Source: DATJYV01 sp035499415 (GTDB lineage: Bacteria > Bacteroidota > Ignavibacteria > UBA10030). Taken from it: DNA of 19,722 nt. This document shows positions 8,279 through 16,487 of the stretch, piece after piece. The stretch's first letter is position 1; each line of letters begins with the position of its first letter. Under the pieces are notes generated by a model. It searched no databases and was not told where the DNA came from. It saw nothing but the letters and a program-made list of their open reading frames with translations. Location: NCBI GenBank assembly GCA_035499415.1, contig DATJYV010000230.1:1-19722 (forward strand), written 5' to 3'. Made by a program: the position numbers and the translations under genes.

Positions 8279-10038
8279 TTCTTGGGCATTTCCTTCCACT
8301 GTTTCAGCGTGGACAACTGCGATGCAACGCCGTACATGTCGATGCTGCTGCTGTCGAACTGCGAGCTGAAGTAAGCGATCGAGGGGAGCGAGAACAGCCA
8401 CGCCCCGAGCGCCATGTCGTGCTCCCGGTCTGCAACGCGTTGCGCATATGCCTGTTTGTCGCCGACGTGCCGCGTCGACATGAATCCATAAATATCCTCG
8501 AGGAGCGCCTGGATGTCGTTGCGTTCGTCGGCGTTCAGCGTTGGGTCAAGCCGGAAGAAGTTTCTGTCGGCCTGGAACGAAGCCGGGTCGATCTGCTGTT
8601 CGCCCTTGGAATCCGTCGAGGTGAGAAGGTGAATTCTGTAGAGCTCGAGGTCCGGTTCGCGAAGGAAGAGGTTGTAAAGGTCGAAAAGAAAATTGCTCCT
8701 GTAACCGCTCACCGCGAGGAGCAGTGCGTCGTAATCACCACGTTTGATGTCATCATTTTGCACGGCGGCGGCACGAACCCGTCCCCGGGTAATCGACGGG
8801 TCGTTGAGGATGTCGATCAAATCCGTGTACTCCTCGCGATATCCATAATTCACGCAGGCACGGATGCGGAGCGTATCGGGCAGGATGCTGAGGTTCGATT
8901 CGGTCGAATCACGGTATCGCTGTACGATATTTTCCTGAACATAGTAGGAGGACGTTGGGAACACGGCATCGTTCACGTAATCGCCGTAGCGGTCGTAGTT
9001 ACCCTTGAAATCCAGCGTATGTCGCTGCTGGCCCGTCCCCACTTTAAAGAAACGATTTATGATTGCCCGGTTGTCGAGCAACTTCCGGAATTCGGTCCTT
9101 TGCTGACGATTGAGCCGGGCGGTATTGAACAACACCGCAAAAAACGTCGAGCTGACATTCGACTTCACAAAGAATTTCCCCGGTTCCGTGAGGAGCGGCG
9201 AGATCGAGCCGAATGGCGGCTCGAGGAGGACGTTGATCGAACCGTTGCGAAGCTCGGTCGTGAAGGTGCTGTTGTCAACGAACGGGACGAGCTGAACGGC
9301 GCTGATCTTCGCGTCGCCGTCCGGTGTCCGGCGGAATCGGATCGTATTTTCGTAGTCCGGGACCGACATGTACGGGGTTGTGCCGATGTTGTACGAAACG
9401 GCACTCATGCTGGCGTTGTCCGGCAGGATCTTGAAGGAGAGAACTTCCTTGATATCCGATTCTATCCAGGTCCGGTCGCTCCGGAACTTGAAGCGAACTT
9501 CGTTACGCTCGTTCGGCCCTTCGAACTCGAAGACCGGGAGTGCCTGGGCAAGAAGAATATAGTCGGGCGAAAGACTCCCAAGGTCCTGAATGCGCTTAAG
9601 CGTGAACGCAAGGTCCTTGGCCGTGAACTCATGGGAGGTTTTCTTATCGATCGTCACCTTTTTGCCATCAGCGGTCGCCGCGTAGGAATCATGCCAAAAC
9701 CTTCCGCTCTTCAGGCGGACCGTAACGATATTATTATCGATCCCGGCAAATTCCCCCAACCCGTCGGTGAAGACGACGCCGCTGGGAGTCGCCGTCAGGT
9801 TGAACAATCCGTCGAAGAGGACATCGTCCAGCTTATCCGCCATCGCGTTCGAGCTGGGAAGATGGGGGTCGACGACCGGCTTCTGGTGCGCGATGTACGG
9901 AAAAGCAACGGTGTCGGTCAGAGACGGAAGCGACAGATAGTACCAAAGCCCCGCGAGCGCAACAACGACCGCAACTGCGGCGACGGTGAGCTTCCAGTTC
10001 CAGGAAAAAGATCTTTTTGTGACGACCGTTTGATCCAT
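8275..10038 (-). CDS. Membrane-anchored family-5 (DppA/OppA-like) extracellular solute-binding protein
   Basis: A 587-residue protein. Residues about 17-38 (LTVAAVAVVVALAGLWYYLS) form one hydrophobic segment after a basic cytoplasmic N-terminus, more like an uncleaved anchor than a signal peptide. The rest is periplasmic and follows the SBP_bac_5 layout: ADKLDDVLFDGLFN (about 67-80), a VRLKSGRFWHD strand (about 107-117) and the family hallmark EFTAKDLAFTLKRI (137-150; consensus vtAeDvvfslerl). Later segments have the domain II hinge order of peptide-binding proteins. It probably captures a peptide-like or other solute and delivers it to the two permeases; the substrate cannot be deduced. It begins 3 nt after the lipoprotein stop and ends in a 4-nt overlap with the next gene. 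Confidence 0.86.
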   Translation of the reverse strand: MDQTVVTKRSFSWNWKLTVAAVAVVVALAGLWYYLSLPSLTDTVAFPYIAHQKPVVDPHLPSSNAMADKLDDVLFDGLFNLTATPSGVVFTDGLGEFAGIDNNIVTVRLKSGRFWHDSYAATADGKKVTIDKKTSHEFTAKDLAFTLKRIQDLGSLSPDYILLAQALPVFEFEGPNERNEVRFKFRSDRTWIESDIKEVLSFKILPDNASMSAVSYNIGTTPYMSVPDYENTIRFRRTPDGDAKISAVQLVPFVDNSTFTTELRNGSINVLLEPPFGSISPLLTEPGKFFVKSNVSSTFFAVLFNTARLNRQQRTEFRKLLDNRAIINRFFKVGTGQQRHTLDFKGNYDRYGDYVNDAVFPTSSYYVQENIVQRYRDSTESNLSILPDTLRIRACVNYGYREEYTDLIDILNDPSITRGRVRAAAVQNDDIKRGDYDALLLAVSGYRSNFLFDLYNLFLREPDLELYRIHLLTSTDSKGEQQIDPASFQADRNFFRLDPTLNADERNDIQALLEDIYGFMSTRHVGDKQAYAQRVADREHDMALGAWLFSLPSIAYFSSQFDSSSIDMYGVASQLSTLKQWKEMPKK

Positions 10039-10041
10039 GGT

Positions 10042-12411
10042 TCAATTCTTTCGTATGAGCGGCTCTTGAGCCATCGCGCTGAACTCCAGCACCTTGTAGC
10101 CGGAATACTTGAACGTCACTTCGATGATATTGTCCTTGTCCTTCTCCACCTGGACGGGCGTGATCTGCGCTTCATACTCGTTGTCGGCCGAGGGGGCGGT
10201 GATGCGCATGTGCCCCTCCGTCTTGATCGCCTTTTTGTTGAGGGTCATTCCCGAGAACCACTGGGCGGTCGCGGATTTTTCCGCCACTTCCTTCGGCACT
10301 TTGATGTCGATATCGTAGACGGGGAAACGGGCATCCGACGGAATGCGAACGTTGATGCGGAACATGTATTCGTTCGAGGACTTGGGAGCGTCGTTGACCG
10401 GCAGAACGATGATGCGGCGGTAGTCCTTGGGTTTCACGAGCTGCTTGGCCGTTGCGGGGTTGCATTCGTCGATCATGCTCCGAATGGTCTTATCCGTCCC
10501 CGTGTAGAACCGGGCGTGCGCGAGGATGGCTTTGCCCTCCTCGACCCCGTGTTCTTCCGGGGCCCGCGTAAGCTCCCGGTAGAGCGGACGAATGGCGCTT
10601 TCGGGAAATCGGACATACTTCAACTGGTTCAGGTAGTCGTCCATCATCCTGCGCTTCTGGAGCAGTCGTGCCTGCGACTCGGAACTGAACGTCAGAACGT
10701 ACACGGGCAGAAAGGCGGAATCGGCGTAGAGAGCCGGGATGTTCCCAAGGGTCATCGCATTCTTCGCGGCAAACGCTTCCGCCCTTTCGGTCGTGGCCTT
10801 CTTGACGCGGTCGAAAAGATCTCCCTCGAGAGACTTCACGTTTTCATTTTTCTTCGATGCAATCTGCGACGGATTCAGGAAATCCCGGTCGCTCTGCAAA
10901 TTAGCCAGGCCGTTTTCCGTTTCCCGCCATTGACCCGCATCCAGGCTCGCGCGGATCTGTGCGACTTCGCTCTTCAACATCAGCTCGTCGATATCCGGGT
11001 ACTCGGCAACGACAAAAGACAAGTCCCTGTTGTCGCGCAGAAGCTGGACGATCCCGCGGTAATCGTCCATCGTTCGATGTTCGTTGATCTTGTCGACCAG
11101 GTCCCGGGCCTGGGCGTATTGCGCCGTCAGGTCCGCGATGCGCTTTGTAATCGAACGGAGCTCCCGCGACACGAGGTCGGTCAATCCGTAGGCCTGCGGA
11201 GTCTGGATCTTCTCAAGCTCGTTTGTCGGAATGTCCTTGTGCGCTTCTGCCAGGGTCGCAAGCAGGCCGCGGTAGTAGGAGTTGTCGGGCCACGGTTTCT
11301 TTGCGTCGAGCGCCGACCGGGCGGCTGCGTACTTCTTGTCGGCGGACTGAAGCCCTGCTACCGATGTGTTGAACTCCTCGGCATACGTCAGTTCATTGGA
11401 GAGGTTGTCGGGAACATCGGCTCCGCACGACCGGTAGAGGCCGAGTACCGCGACGGGATTCGGAACAAGTTTGAGTGTCGAGAGGGAATACCATTTCGCA
11501 ATCTGGCCGTCATAAATCGGCGCGGCCTCCTCGAGACGCTTGACGAAGAGCGAGTTGAGATAATCGACAATCGGTTTCCGGTACTGGTCCTTCGAGCCGA
11601 GGAACTTGCCGAACTCCTCCGCCCGGTCCACAAACGCGGAGAAACTCCCTTCGGTCTGGCGCTCATGCTGGAGGACGGTGAGCACGGCGTCATAGACGGC
11701 CTGAAAGGCAAGCTCATCTTTCGTGTCTGCGCTCAGGGCGCGGTACCTCGCATACATCGTGTCCTTGGATGTGGCGATATTGGGGGGAAAGACGTCCGCC
11801 AAATTCAGGAGAGCTTCATTCATGGCGGCGATGCGCCCATTGCGTGCCCGGAGGTCCAGGAGCGCGGCATCCACGTTCAGCGATGAAAAATCGTAGCCCG
11901 GACCCATCGATTGATAGGGAGTCCGGTCAACCATATTTTCGCTCAGCGTTCTCCTGTATTCATCGTATTTCGTCTCCACCGTATACCGCCATTGCGGCAC
12001 ATACCGGTATCGCAACGTGAGAGGTACGTCGGCCGGTACGCGGTCGATCACCCAGAAGTATGTGGGATGTGTGGAGTCGGCCGGAAAAATGCTCAGACTA
12101 TCGAGTCCCGGCCCCTGGTCGGGAATCGGGACGATCGGCGGTTGTCCGTCGTTGAAGGTTGCGGTAAAATAGCTTCCGACCTGTTTCTTCGTCCGGGTTT
12201 CCAGCAGGATGTAGTAATGCAGGTCCTCCGGCCGGGGAAACTTCATGAAGTACTTCCCGTCCTTCTGCAAAAGAAAGTCATCCTGGACATTCTTGATCTC
12301 GATGAAACCCCGCTCCGAGGGGAGCAGGGGCGGAACCGGCTCCAGCTCTTTGAACGTTGCACAGCCCGAAAGGGCCAGCAAGACAAACCCGGCAAAGAGA
12401 CGCATGCGCAT
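10042..12411 (-). CDS. Large lipoprotein of unknown function, first gene of the ABC transporter operon
   Basis: A 789-residue predicted lipoprotein. MRMRLFAGFVLLALSGC is a short signal peptide with lipobox LSGC, so Cys17 would be lipidated. Ala at +2 does not retain it in the inner membrane, so the outer membrane is the likely location. The ATG at 12411 is preferred over one 33 nt upstream because AGGAG (complement of 12421-12425) lies 9 nt before it. The first ~200 residues look beta-rich. The middle (about 200-620) is mostly charged helix, consistent with coiled-coil or TPR-like bundles. The last ~130 residues return to beta strands. No family was recognised. Tight linkage (3 nt) to the solute-binding protein suggests it docks with, or feeds, the transporter. 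Confidence 0.82.
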   Translation of the reverse strand: MRMRLFAGFVLLALSGCATFKELEPVPPLLPSERGFIEIKNVQDDFLLQKDGKYFMKFPRPEDLHYYILLETRTKKQVGSYFTATFNDGQPPIVPIPDQGPGLDSLSIFPADSTHPTYFWVIDRVPADVPLTLRYRYVPQWRYTVETKYDEYRRTLSENMVDRTPYQSMGPGYDFSSLNVDAALLDLRARNGRIAAMNEALLNLADVFPPNIATSKDTMYARYRALSADTKDELAFQAVYDAVLTVLQHERQTEGSFSAFVDRAEEFGKFLGSKDQYRKPIVDYLNSLFVKRLEEAAPIYDGQIAKWYSLSTLKLVPNPVAVLGLYRSCGADVPDNLSNELTYAEEFNTSVAGLQSADKKYAAARSALDAKKPWPDNSYYRGLLATLAEAHKDIPTNELEKIQTPQAYGLTDLVSRELRSITKRIADLTAQYAQARDLVDKINEHRTMDDYRGIVQLLRDNRDLSFVVAEYPDIDELMLKSEVAQIRASLDAGQWRETENGLANLQSDRDFLNPSQIASKKNENVKSLEGDLFDRVKKATTERAEAFAAKNAMTLGNIPALYADSAFLPVYVLTFSSESQARLLQKRRMMDDYLNQLKYVRFPESAIRPLYRELTRAPEEHGVEEGKAILAHARFYTGTDKTIRSMIDECNPATAKQLVKPKDYRRIIVLPVNDAPKSSNEYMFRINVRIPSDARFPVYDIDIKVPKEVAEKSATAQWFSGMTLNKKAIKTEGHMRITAPSADNEYEAQITPVQVEKDKDNIIEVTFKYSGYKVLEFSAMAQEPLIRKN

Positions 12412-12420
12412 GGCGGAAAA

Positions 12421-12425
12421 CTCCT
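12421..12425 (-). promoter_or_regulatory. Ribosome binding site AGGAG of the lipoprotein gene
   Basis: On the minus strand AGGAG stands 9 nt before the ATG at 12411. It is the clearest Shine-Dalgarno sequence of the operon and fixes the lipoprotein start. Confidence 0.65.
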
Positions 12426-12448
12426 GCGATAAAATCATCATCAAAAAT

Positions 12449-12476
12449 AATATACGAAGAACGGGGGGCGAAACAA
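12449..12476 (-). promoter_or_regulatory. Candidate sigma70-like promoter of the lipoprotein/ABC transporter operon
   Basis: In the 114-bp gap between the kinase stop and the lipoprotein ATG, the minus strand reads TTGTTT (complement of 12471-12476), a 16-bp spacer, then TATATT (complement of 12449-12454; five of six matches to TATAAT). The predicted start is about 12442, leaving a leader of about 30 nt that contains the AGGAG site. The same stretch also holds TATTTTTG, which fits the Bacteroidota -7 motif TAnnTTTG, although a TTTG lies 24 bp upstream, a little far for that class. Either reading suggests the operon can be expressed separately from the kinase gene. Confidence 0.45.
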
Positions 12477-12525
12477 AAGAGAATGTTGGGGTGGGAAAAC
12501 TTTGCCCAGCGGTGGCCGGATCCCG

Positions 12526-15213
12526 CTATTCCTTGCCTTCATCGAGCAATCGGCGTATTGTTTCCTGGATCTGCTCGGGCGAGTACGGTTTTTGAATAAA
12601 ATCCTTTGCTCCGGCTTTCAATATTTCCGATTTCAGATTCGGCTCCAGATACCCGCTCGCGAGGATGAGCTTGACCGATGGATCCATCGATTTGAGCCGC
12701 TGGAACAACTCGTATCCTCCCATCTTCGGGAGGCCCATGTCCGAGAGTACCAGGGCGATCTCGCCGCGTCGCTTTTTAAAAATCTCAATCGCCTCTTCGC
12801 CGTCCGAACACGTCAGGACATTGTATCCCTTTTCCGACAACGATTCCTGGACAAGCTCACGGAGAATTTCCTCGTCCTCAACGATCAGCAGTGTCTCGCT
12901 TCCCCCTTCAATTTCCTTCATCACCGCTCGACGCGGCCGCGTCATCCCGATTTCGGACGGCTGGACGGGAAAATAGAGATTGAACCTCGTTCCCCTGCCG
13001 GAGAAACTTTCGACATCGATGTACCCCCGGTGCGATCCCATGACACCGTAGACGACCGCCAGCCCAAGCCCGGTCCCCTTCCCGACTCCCTTCGTCGTGA
13101 AAAACGGCTCGAAGATCCGCCGTCGCGTTTCCTCGTCAATCCCGACACCGCTGTCTTGCACCGCCAGATGGACATACCGATCCTCGTGGGCGTCGAGAAA
13201 ACGGTCGCGGATGGAAGCCCCATCGGTGACACGCGTGACAAACTTCAGAGTTCCGCCGGAGGTCATCGCATCCCGCGCGTTGACCGAGAGGTTGATCAGT
13301 ATCTGATGAACCTGGTTCGTGTCCCCCATGATCGACGGAATTTTCTCACCGAGGTCGACGCTGATCTCGATGGTCTTCGGAAACGTCTCGCGAAGGAGCC
13401 CGACCACTTCCCCGATGACTTCATTGAGGCGGATGGACTCGAACAGGGTATCGGACTTGCGCGCGAACGTCAGGAGCTGGCGGACGAGCGCCGTGCCCCG
13501 GTCGACCGCCTTGGCGATCGTACCGACGCTTTGAGAGAATCGCGCCGGGTTTTCCCTCGAGCGTTCAAGACTCGAGGCGTGCCCCAGGATCATCGTGAGG
13601 ATGTTGTTGAAATCGTGGGCGATGCCTCCTGCGAGAGTGCCGATGCTCTCCATCTTCTGCGCCTGCCGGAGGCTTTCTTCCAAATTTCTCCGCGACGTGA
13701 TGTCGATGTAGATGGCATACACGCCGACGAGCTCATCCTCGATGACGATGGGATAGCCGGTCACGCCTACATCGACGAGAGTCCCGTCCTTTCGCTTTCG
13801 TTTCGTTTCCTTCTGGACCACATTCCGGCTCAGCGCTCCGCGCGACAGTTCCGCCCCCTCGGCTTTGAGGAATGCGGGGACGACATAGTCGTTAATGTTC
13901 TTTCCCAGGAGCTCTTCGGCGCTGTACTGGAATATCTCCTTGAACGACCTGTTGGCGTTGAGGACATTCTCGTTCTGGTCGAGCACCGCAATCGCCGCGG
14001 GCGAATTTTCGAACAGCTGCTGGAAGTACGTCCGCTGAAGCTCGAGGGCGCTCTCCGCCCGTTTCCGCTCCGTAATGTCCCGTATGATCCCGCGGTAGGT
14101 CACGACGTTTCCCAGCGCATCCATTTCCGGCGTCGTCGTCTCCAGGACCGTCAGCTCCTCGCCGTTCTTCTTCTTGAGGACGAGCTCGTAGTCCTTGACG
14201 AACCCTTTCTGCGCCAGCTCGCGCTGGTACCGCTCACGATCCTCGGGGTTCGCGTACAGCTCCGCACCGATATTGACGCGCAGCATCTCTTCCTTGGAGG
14301 AGTAGCCGAACAACTCAACGGCGGCGGGGTTGAGGTCCACGAATTTCCCTTCGGGCGTACTGATGAAGATGACATCCTTGGATTCTGCAAACAGTTGGAG
14401 GTACTTTTCTTCGGCCTTTTTCCGGGCCGTGATATCGCTAAAACTCCAGACCCGGCCGACGATCTCGTTTCCGATCCGCTGGGGCTGGGAATAACGCTCA
14501 AATTGCCGGCCATCCTTGAACGAGATGAGGTCGAAGCTGCTCGCTTCCGGGTCCCGGTAAAGCTCCCTCACTTTTGCGATGAACCCCTCCCGGTCGGCAA
14601 GCTGGCCTTCGACAAAGCCGAGGGCGGCGTTGTCATCACCCGCTTCGACGACGCTCTTCGGGATCCTCCACATTTCCACGAACCGTTTATTGTAGCTCAC
14701 AATCCTCCCGTCGCGGTTGACGACGAGGATGCCGTCCGCGGTGGAGTCGAGGGTGGCCTGCAGGATCGACACGGACTGGGCCAGATTTTTTTCTTCCTTT
14801 TTGCGCTCCGTCAAGTCCGTCGCAACGCCCACGAGCGCCACAGGTTTACCGGCCTTGTCCCGAATAATGCTTGTCGAGAGATGGATCGGAAAATCATCTC
14901 CGGATTTTCGGCGATTGATGATCTCGCCTTCCCATCCCCCTTTCAGGGTCGATGGAAGTATCTGGCGGACCACGGAAGGAATATTTTTGTTCGAGCGGAC
15001 AAGGGATATGTGACTGCCGATGAGTTCCTCGCGCCCGTATCCGTAAACCTTCAGGAACGCGTCGTTGACGAAGACAATCTTGTCTTCCATGTCCGTGATG
15101 CTGACACATTCCCGTATGCTCTCGAGAGCATACGACAGGAGACTCGCGCTCGCGACCTCCCCGGTTTCATGTGCGCGGCCCTGGCTGCTGCCACCCGTTA
15201 ATTTCCGAAACAT
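12526..15213 (-). CDS. Hybrid sensor histidine kinase: four PAS domains, HisKA, HATPase_c, receiver
   Basis: An 895-residue protein without membrane spans, so probably a cytoplasmic sensor. Four PAS domains lie at about 25-137, 148-267, 270-385 and 395-510; three of the linkers end in DlTeRkk/DITERKR-like PAC signatures. The HisKA H-box GGIAHDFNNIL gives phospho-acceptor His533. The ATPase domain has N645 (N-box), DSGVGID with D687 (G1) and GKGTGLGL 711-718 (G2). The receiver (about 773-895) has acid pair D780/E781, phospho-acceptor D825 (LVLSDMGLP) and K875. There is no DNA-binding output, so signal leaves by phosphotransfer to an unseen partner. The PAS architecture implies sensing of a soluble ligand, redox state or light. 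The start is uncertain: the frame stays open to 15405, but the region upstream contains palindromes and a promoter-like sequence. ATG 15213 is used; GTG 15303 is the alternative. Confidence 0.9.
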   Translation of the reverse strand: MFRKLTGGSSQGRAHETGEVASASLLSYALESIRECVSITDMEDKIVFVNDAFLKVYGYGREELIGSHISLVRSNKNIPSVVRQILPSTLKGGWEGEIINRRKSGDDFPIHLSTSIIRDKAGKPVALVGVATDLTERKKEEKNLAQSVSILQATLDSTADGILVVNRDGRIVSYNKRFVEMWRIPKSVVEAGDDNAALGFVEGQLADREGFIAKVRELYRDPEASSFDLISFKDGRQFERYSQPQRIGNEIVGRVWSFSDITARKKAEEKYLQLFAESKDVIFISTPEGKFVDLNPAAVELFGYSSKEEMLRVNIGAELYANPEDRERYQRELAQKGFVKDYELVLKKKNGEELTVLETTTPEMDALGNVVTYRGIIRDITERKRAESALELQRTYFQQLFENSPAAIAVLDQNENVLNANRSFKEIFQYSAEELLGKNINDYVVPAFLKAEGAELSRGALSRNVVQKETKRKRKDGTLVDVGVTGYPIVIEDELVGVYAIYIDITSRRNLEESLRQAQKMESIGTLAGGIAHDFNNILTMILGHASSLERSRENPARFSQSVGTIAKAVDRGTALVRQLLTFARKSDTLFESIRLNEVIGEVVGLLRETFPKTIEISVDLGEKIPSIMGDTNQVHQILINLSVNARDAMTSGGTLKFVTRVTDGASIRDRFLDAHEDRYVHLAVQDSGVGIDEETRRRIFEPFFTTKGVGKGTGLGLAVVYGVMGSHRGYIDVESFSGRGTRFNLYFPVQPSEIGMTRPRRAVMKEIEGGSETLLIVEDEEILRELVQESLSEKGYNVLTCSDGEEAIEIFKKRRGEIALVLSDMGLPKMGGYELFQRLKSMDPSVKLILASGYLEPNLKSEILKAGAKDFIQKPYSPEQIQETIRRLLDEGKE

Positions 15214-15328
15214 CTCAGCCGCCGATTTCGCCGCGCGCCCGGAACGCCGTCGAATCGCGGATACGACTCCGGGAAGGGGAATATTTTTGATGTTGAAACT
15301 CACAAAGGTCCGAAAGAGGGAACTGTGA

Positions 15329-15357
15329 AATTTAGGGATGGCTTGACTGCAAGTCAA
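15329..15357 (-). promoter_or_regulatory. Candidate sigma70-like promoter of the hybrid kinase gene
   Basis: On the minus strand TTGACT (complement of 15352-15357; five of six matches to TTGACA), a 17-bp spacer, then TAAATT (complement of 15329-15334; four of six). The predicted transcript start is near 15322. This would exclude any kinase start upstream of that point. The -35 box sits inside an inverted repeat that could be an operator. Confidence 0.45.
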
Positions 15358-15359
15358 GC
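15341..15359. promoter_or_regulatory. 19-bp palindrome overlapping the kinase -35 box (possible operator)
   Basis: Two perfect 8-bp arms GCTTGACT / AGTCAAGC are separated by GCA (15341-15348, 15352-15359). The arm nearer the kinase -35 supplies its TTGACT hexamer. A dimeric regulator bound here would block or recruit polymerase. It could also be a simple transcript hairpin; there is no adjoining T-tract. Confidence 0.4.
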
Positions 15360-15381
15360 GCAGCGGCGATTGTCCCGTGAC

Positions 15382-15400
15382 CTTCAGGTGAGGCCTGAAG
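15382..15400. other. Stem-loop between kdgK stop and kinase promoter
   Basis: CTTCAGG (15382-15388), loop TGAGG, CCTGAAG (15394-15400): a perfect 7-bp stem lying 58 nt beyond the kdgK stop on the minus strand. No T-run follows on either strand, so it is not a classical intrinsic terminator. It could be a transcript-end stabiliser or a second binding site near the kinase promoter. The rest of the 245-bp gap between kdgK and the kinase shows no gene. Confidence 0.35.
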
Positions 15401-15458
15401 AACAACGACTACAATAATCGGCAGGGATTCCGATTTGCGGGAAAGAGTCTCCGGGGTT

Positions 15459-16487
15459 TTATCTCTGGACTCGGCCCGATCCGCCTTCGTTGATCAGGGC
15501 TTCGACTTCGCCGACGGAGACCGAGTTGAAGTCTCCGGGAATCGTGTGCTTCAGGCATGAGGCGGCTACGGCGAATTCGAGGGCATCCTGCGGGCTTCTG
15601 CCGCTCACAACGCCAAAGATGAGACCTGCGGCGAACGAGTCGCCTCCGCCGATACGGTCCACGACACGAATGGAATATTTCCTGCTTTCGAGAAAATTCG
15701 TGCCGTCCCACAGCACCGCCGACCAGTTGTTGTCGGAGGCCGACAAACTCTCGCGAAGAGTGACGGCGACCTGACGGACGTTCGGGAATCGTTTTACAAT
15801 CTGTTCACACACCGAGCGATACCTGGCCACATCGAGCGTTCCCGCCTGGACGTTCGTTTCACCGGCGCGAATTCCAAACACCATTTCTGCGTCCTCCTCA
15901 TTCGCAATCACGAGGTCGGCGGAGCGTACGACGTCCGTCATCACCTTCTCGGCCTGTTCCCGCGTCCACAGTTTCTTGCGGTAGTTAAGATCACAACTGA
16001 CCCTCAATCCGGATTGCCTGGCCGCTTTCACTGCCTCGACGGTCGTCGCCGCGCTTGACGCGCTCAACGCGGGAGTTATGCCGGTCACGTGAAACCACTT
16101 CGCGTCCTTGAACACTTCTTCCCACCGGACCATCCCCGGCCGAATCTCAGCGATCGCCGAGTGGCTCCTGTCGTACAACACCTTCGAAGGACGCTGTGAA
16201 GCGCCGGTCTCGAGAAAATAAATTCCGATCCTGTCCCCGCCGCGAAGTACCGCGCCCGTCCGGACACCCTGACGATGGAGCTCCGAAATGCACGCATCGC
16301 CAATTTCATTCTGCGGGAGCCGCGTGACATAATGGGCTTCGAGTCCAAACTGCGCGAGCGAAACGGCCACGTTGGCTTCGCCCCCGCCAAAGTGAACGTC
16401 GAAATTCCGCGCCTGCGCGAACCGTTCATGCCCCGGCGTCGAGAGCCGCAGCATGATTTCGCCGAATGTCACCACCTTTGTGTTCAT
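15459..16487 (-). CDS. kdgK: 2-keto-3-deoxygluconate kinase (PfkB family)
   Basis: A 342-residue cytosolic ribokinase/PfkB-family sugar kinase. The N-terminal FGEIMLRL and FGGGEANVAVSLAQFG (33-48) match the first PfkB signature and the KdgK-type start. The C-terminal DRIGGGDSFAAG (277-288) is the second signature, with D283 as catalytic base and the GGGD anion hole. In the family it converts 2-dehydro-3-deoxy-D-gluconate plus ATP to the 6-phosphate (KDPG). The next gene upstream encodes KDPG aldolase, which strongly supports this over other PfkB substrates. The ATG at 16487 overlaps the eda stop as ATGA, so the two are translationally coupled, and sequence before it belongs to eda. The length is normal. 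Confidence 0.9.
   Translation of the reverse strand: MNTKVVTFGEIMLRLSTPGHERFAQARNFDVHFGGGEANVAVSLAQFGLEAHYVTRLPQNEIGDACISELHRQGVRTGAVLRGGDRIGIYFLETGASQRPSKVLYDRSHSAIAEIRPGMVRWEEVFKDAKWFHVTGITPALSASSAATTVEAVKAARQSGLRVSCDLNYRKKLWTREQAEKVMTDVVRSADLVIANEEDAEMVFGIRAGETNVQAGTLDVARYRSVCEQIVKRFPNVRQVAVTLRESLSASDNNWSAVLWDGTNFLESRKYSIRVVDRIGGGDSFAAGLIFGVVSGRSPQDALEFAVAASCLKHTIPGDFNSVSVGEVEALINEGGSGRVQR

Noticed and set aside
8239..11886. A 1215-codon plus-strand open frame opposite the binding-protein and lipoprotein genes
   Set aside because: Its codons align exactly with those of the two minus-strand genes, so it stays open simply because those genes avoid TTA, CTA and TCA codons. The translation is Arg/Val/Asp-rich with no domain, and the sense strand has clear family motifs and a lipobox.
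12502..15201. An 899-codon plus-strand open frame opposite the sensor kinase
   Set aside because: Same codon-aligned antisense effect. The minus strand encodes unmistakable PAS, HisKA, ATPase and receiver domains.
15214..15405. N-terminal extension of the kinase to an ATG at 15405
   Set aside because: The extension crosses two palindromes and a good promoter-like sequence and shows no domain; a start at 15213 (or GTG 15303) fits better.
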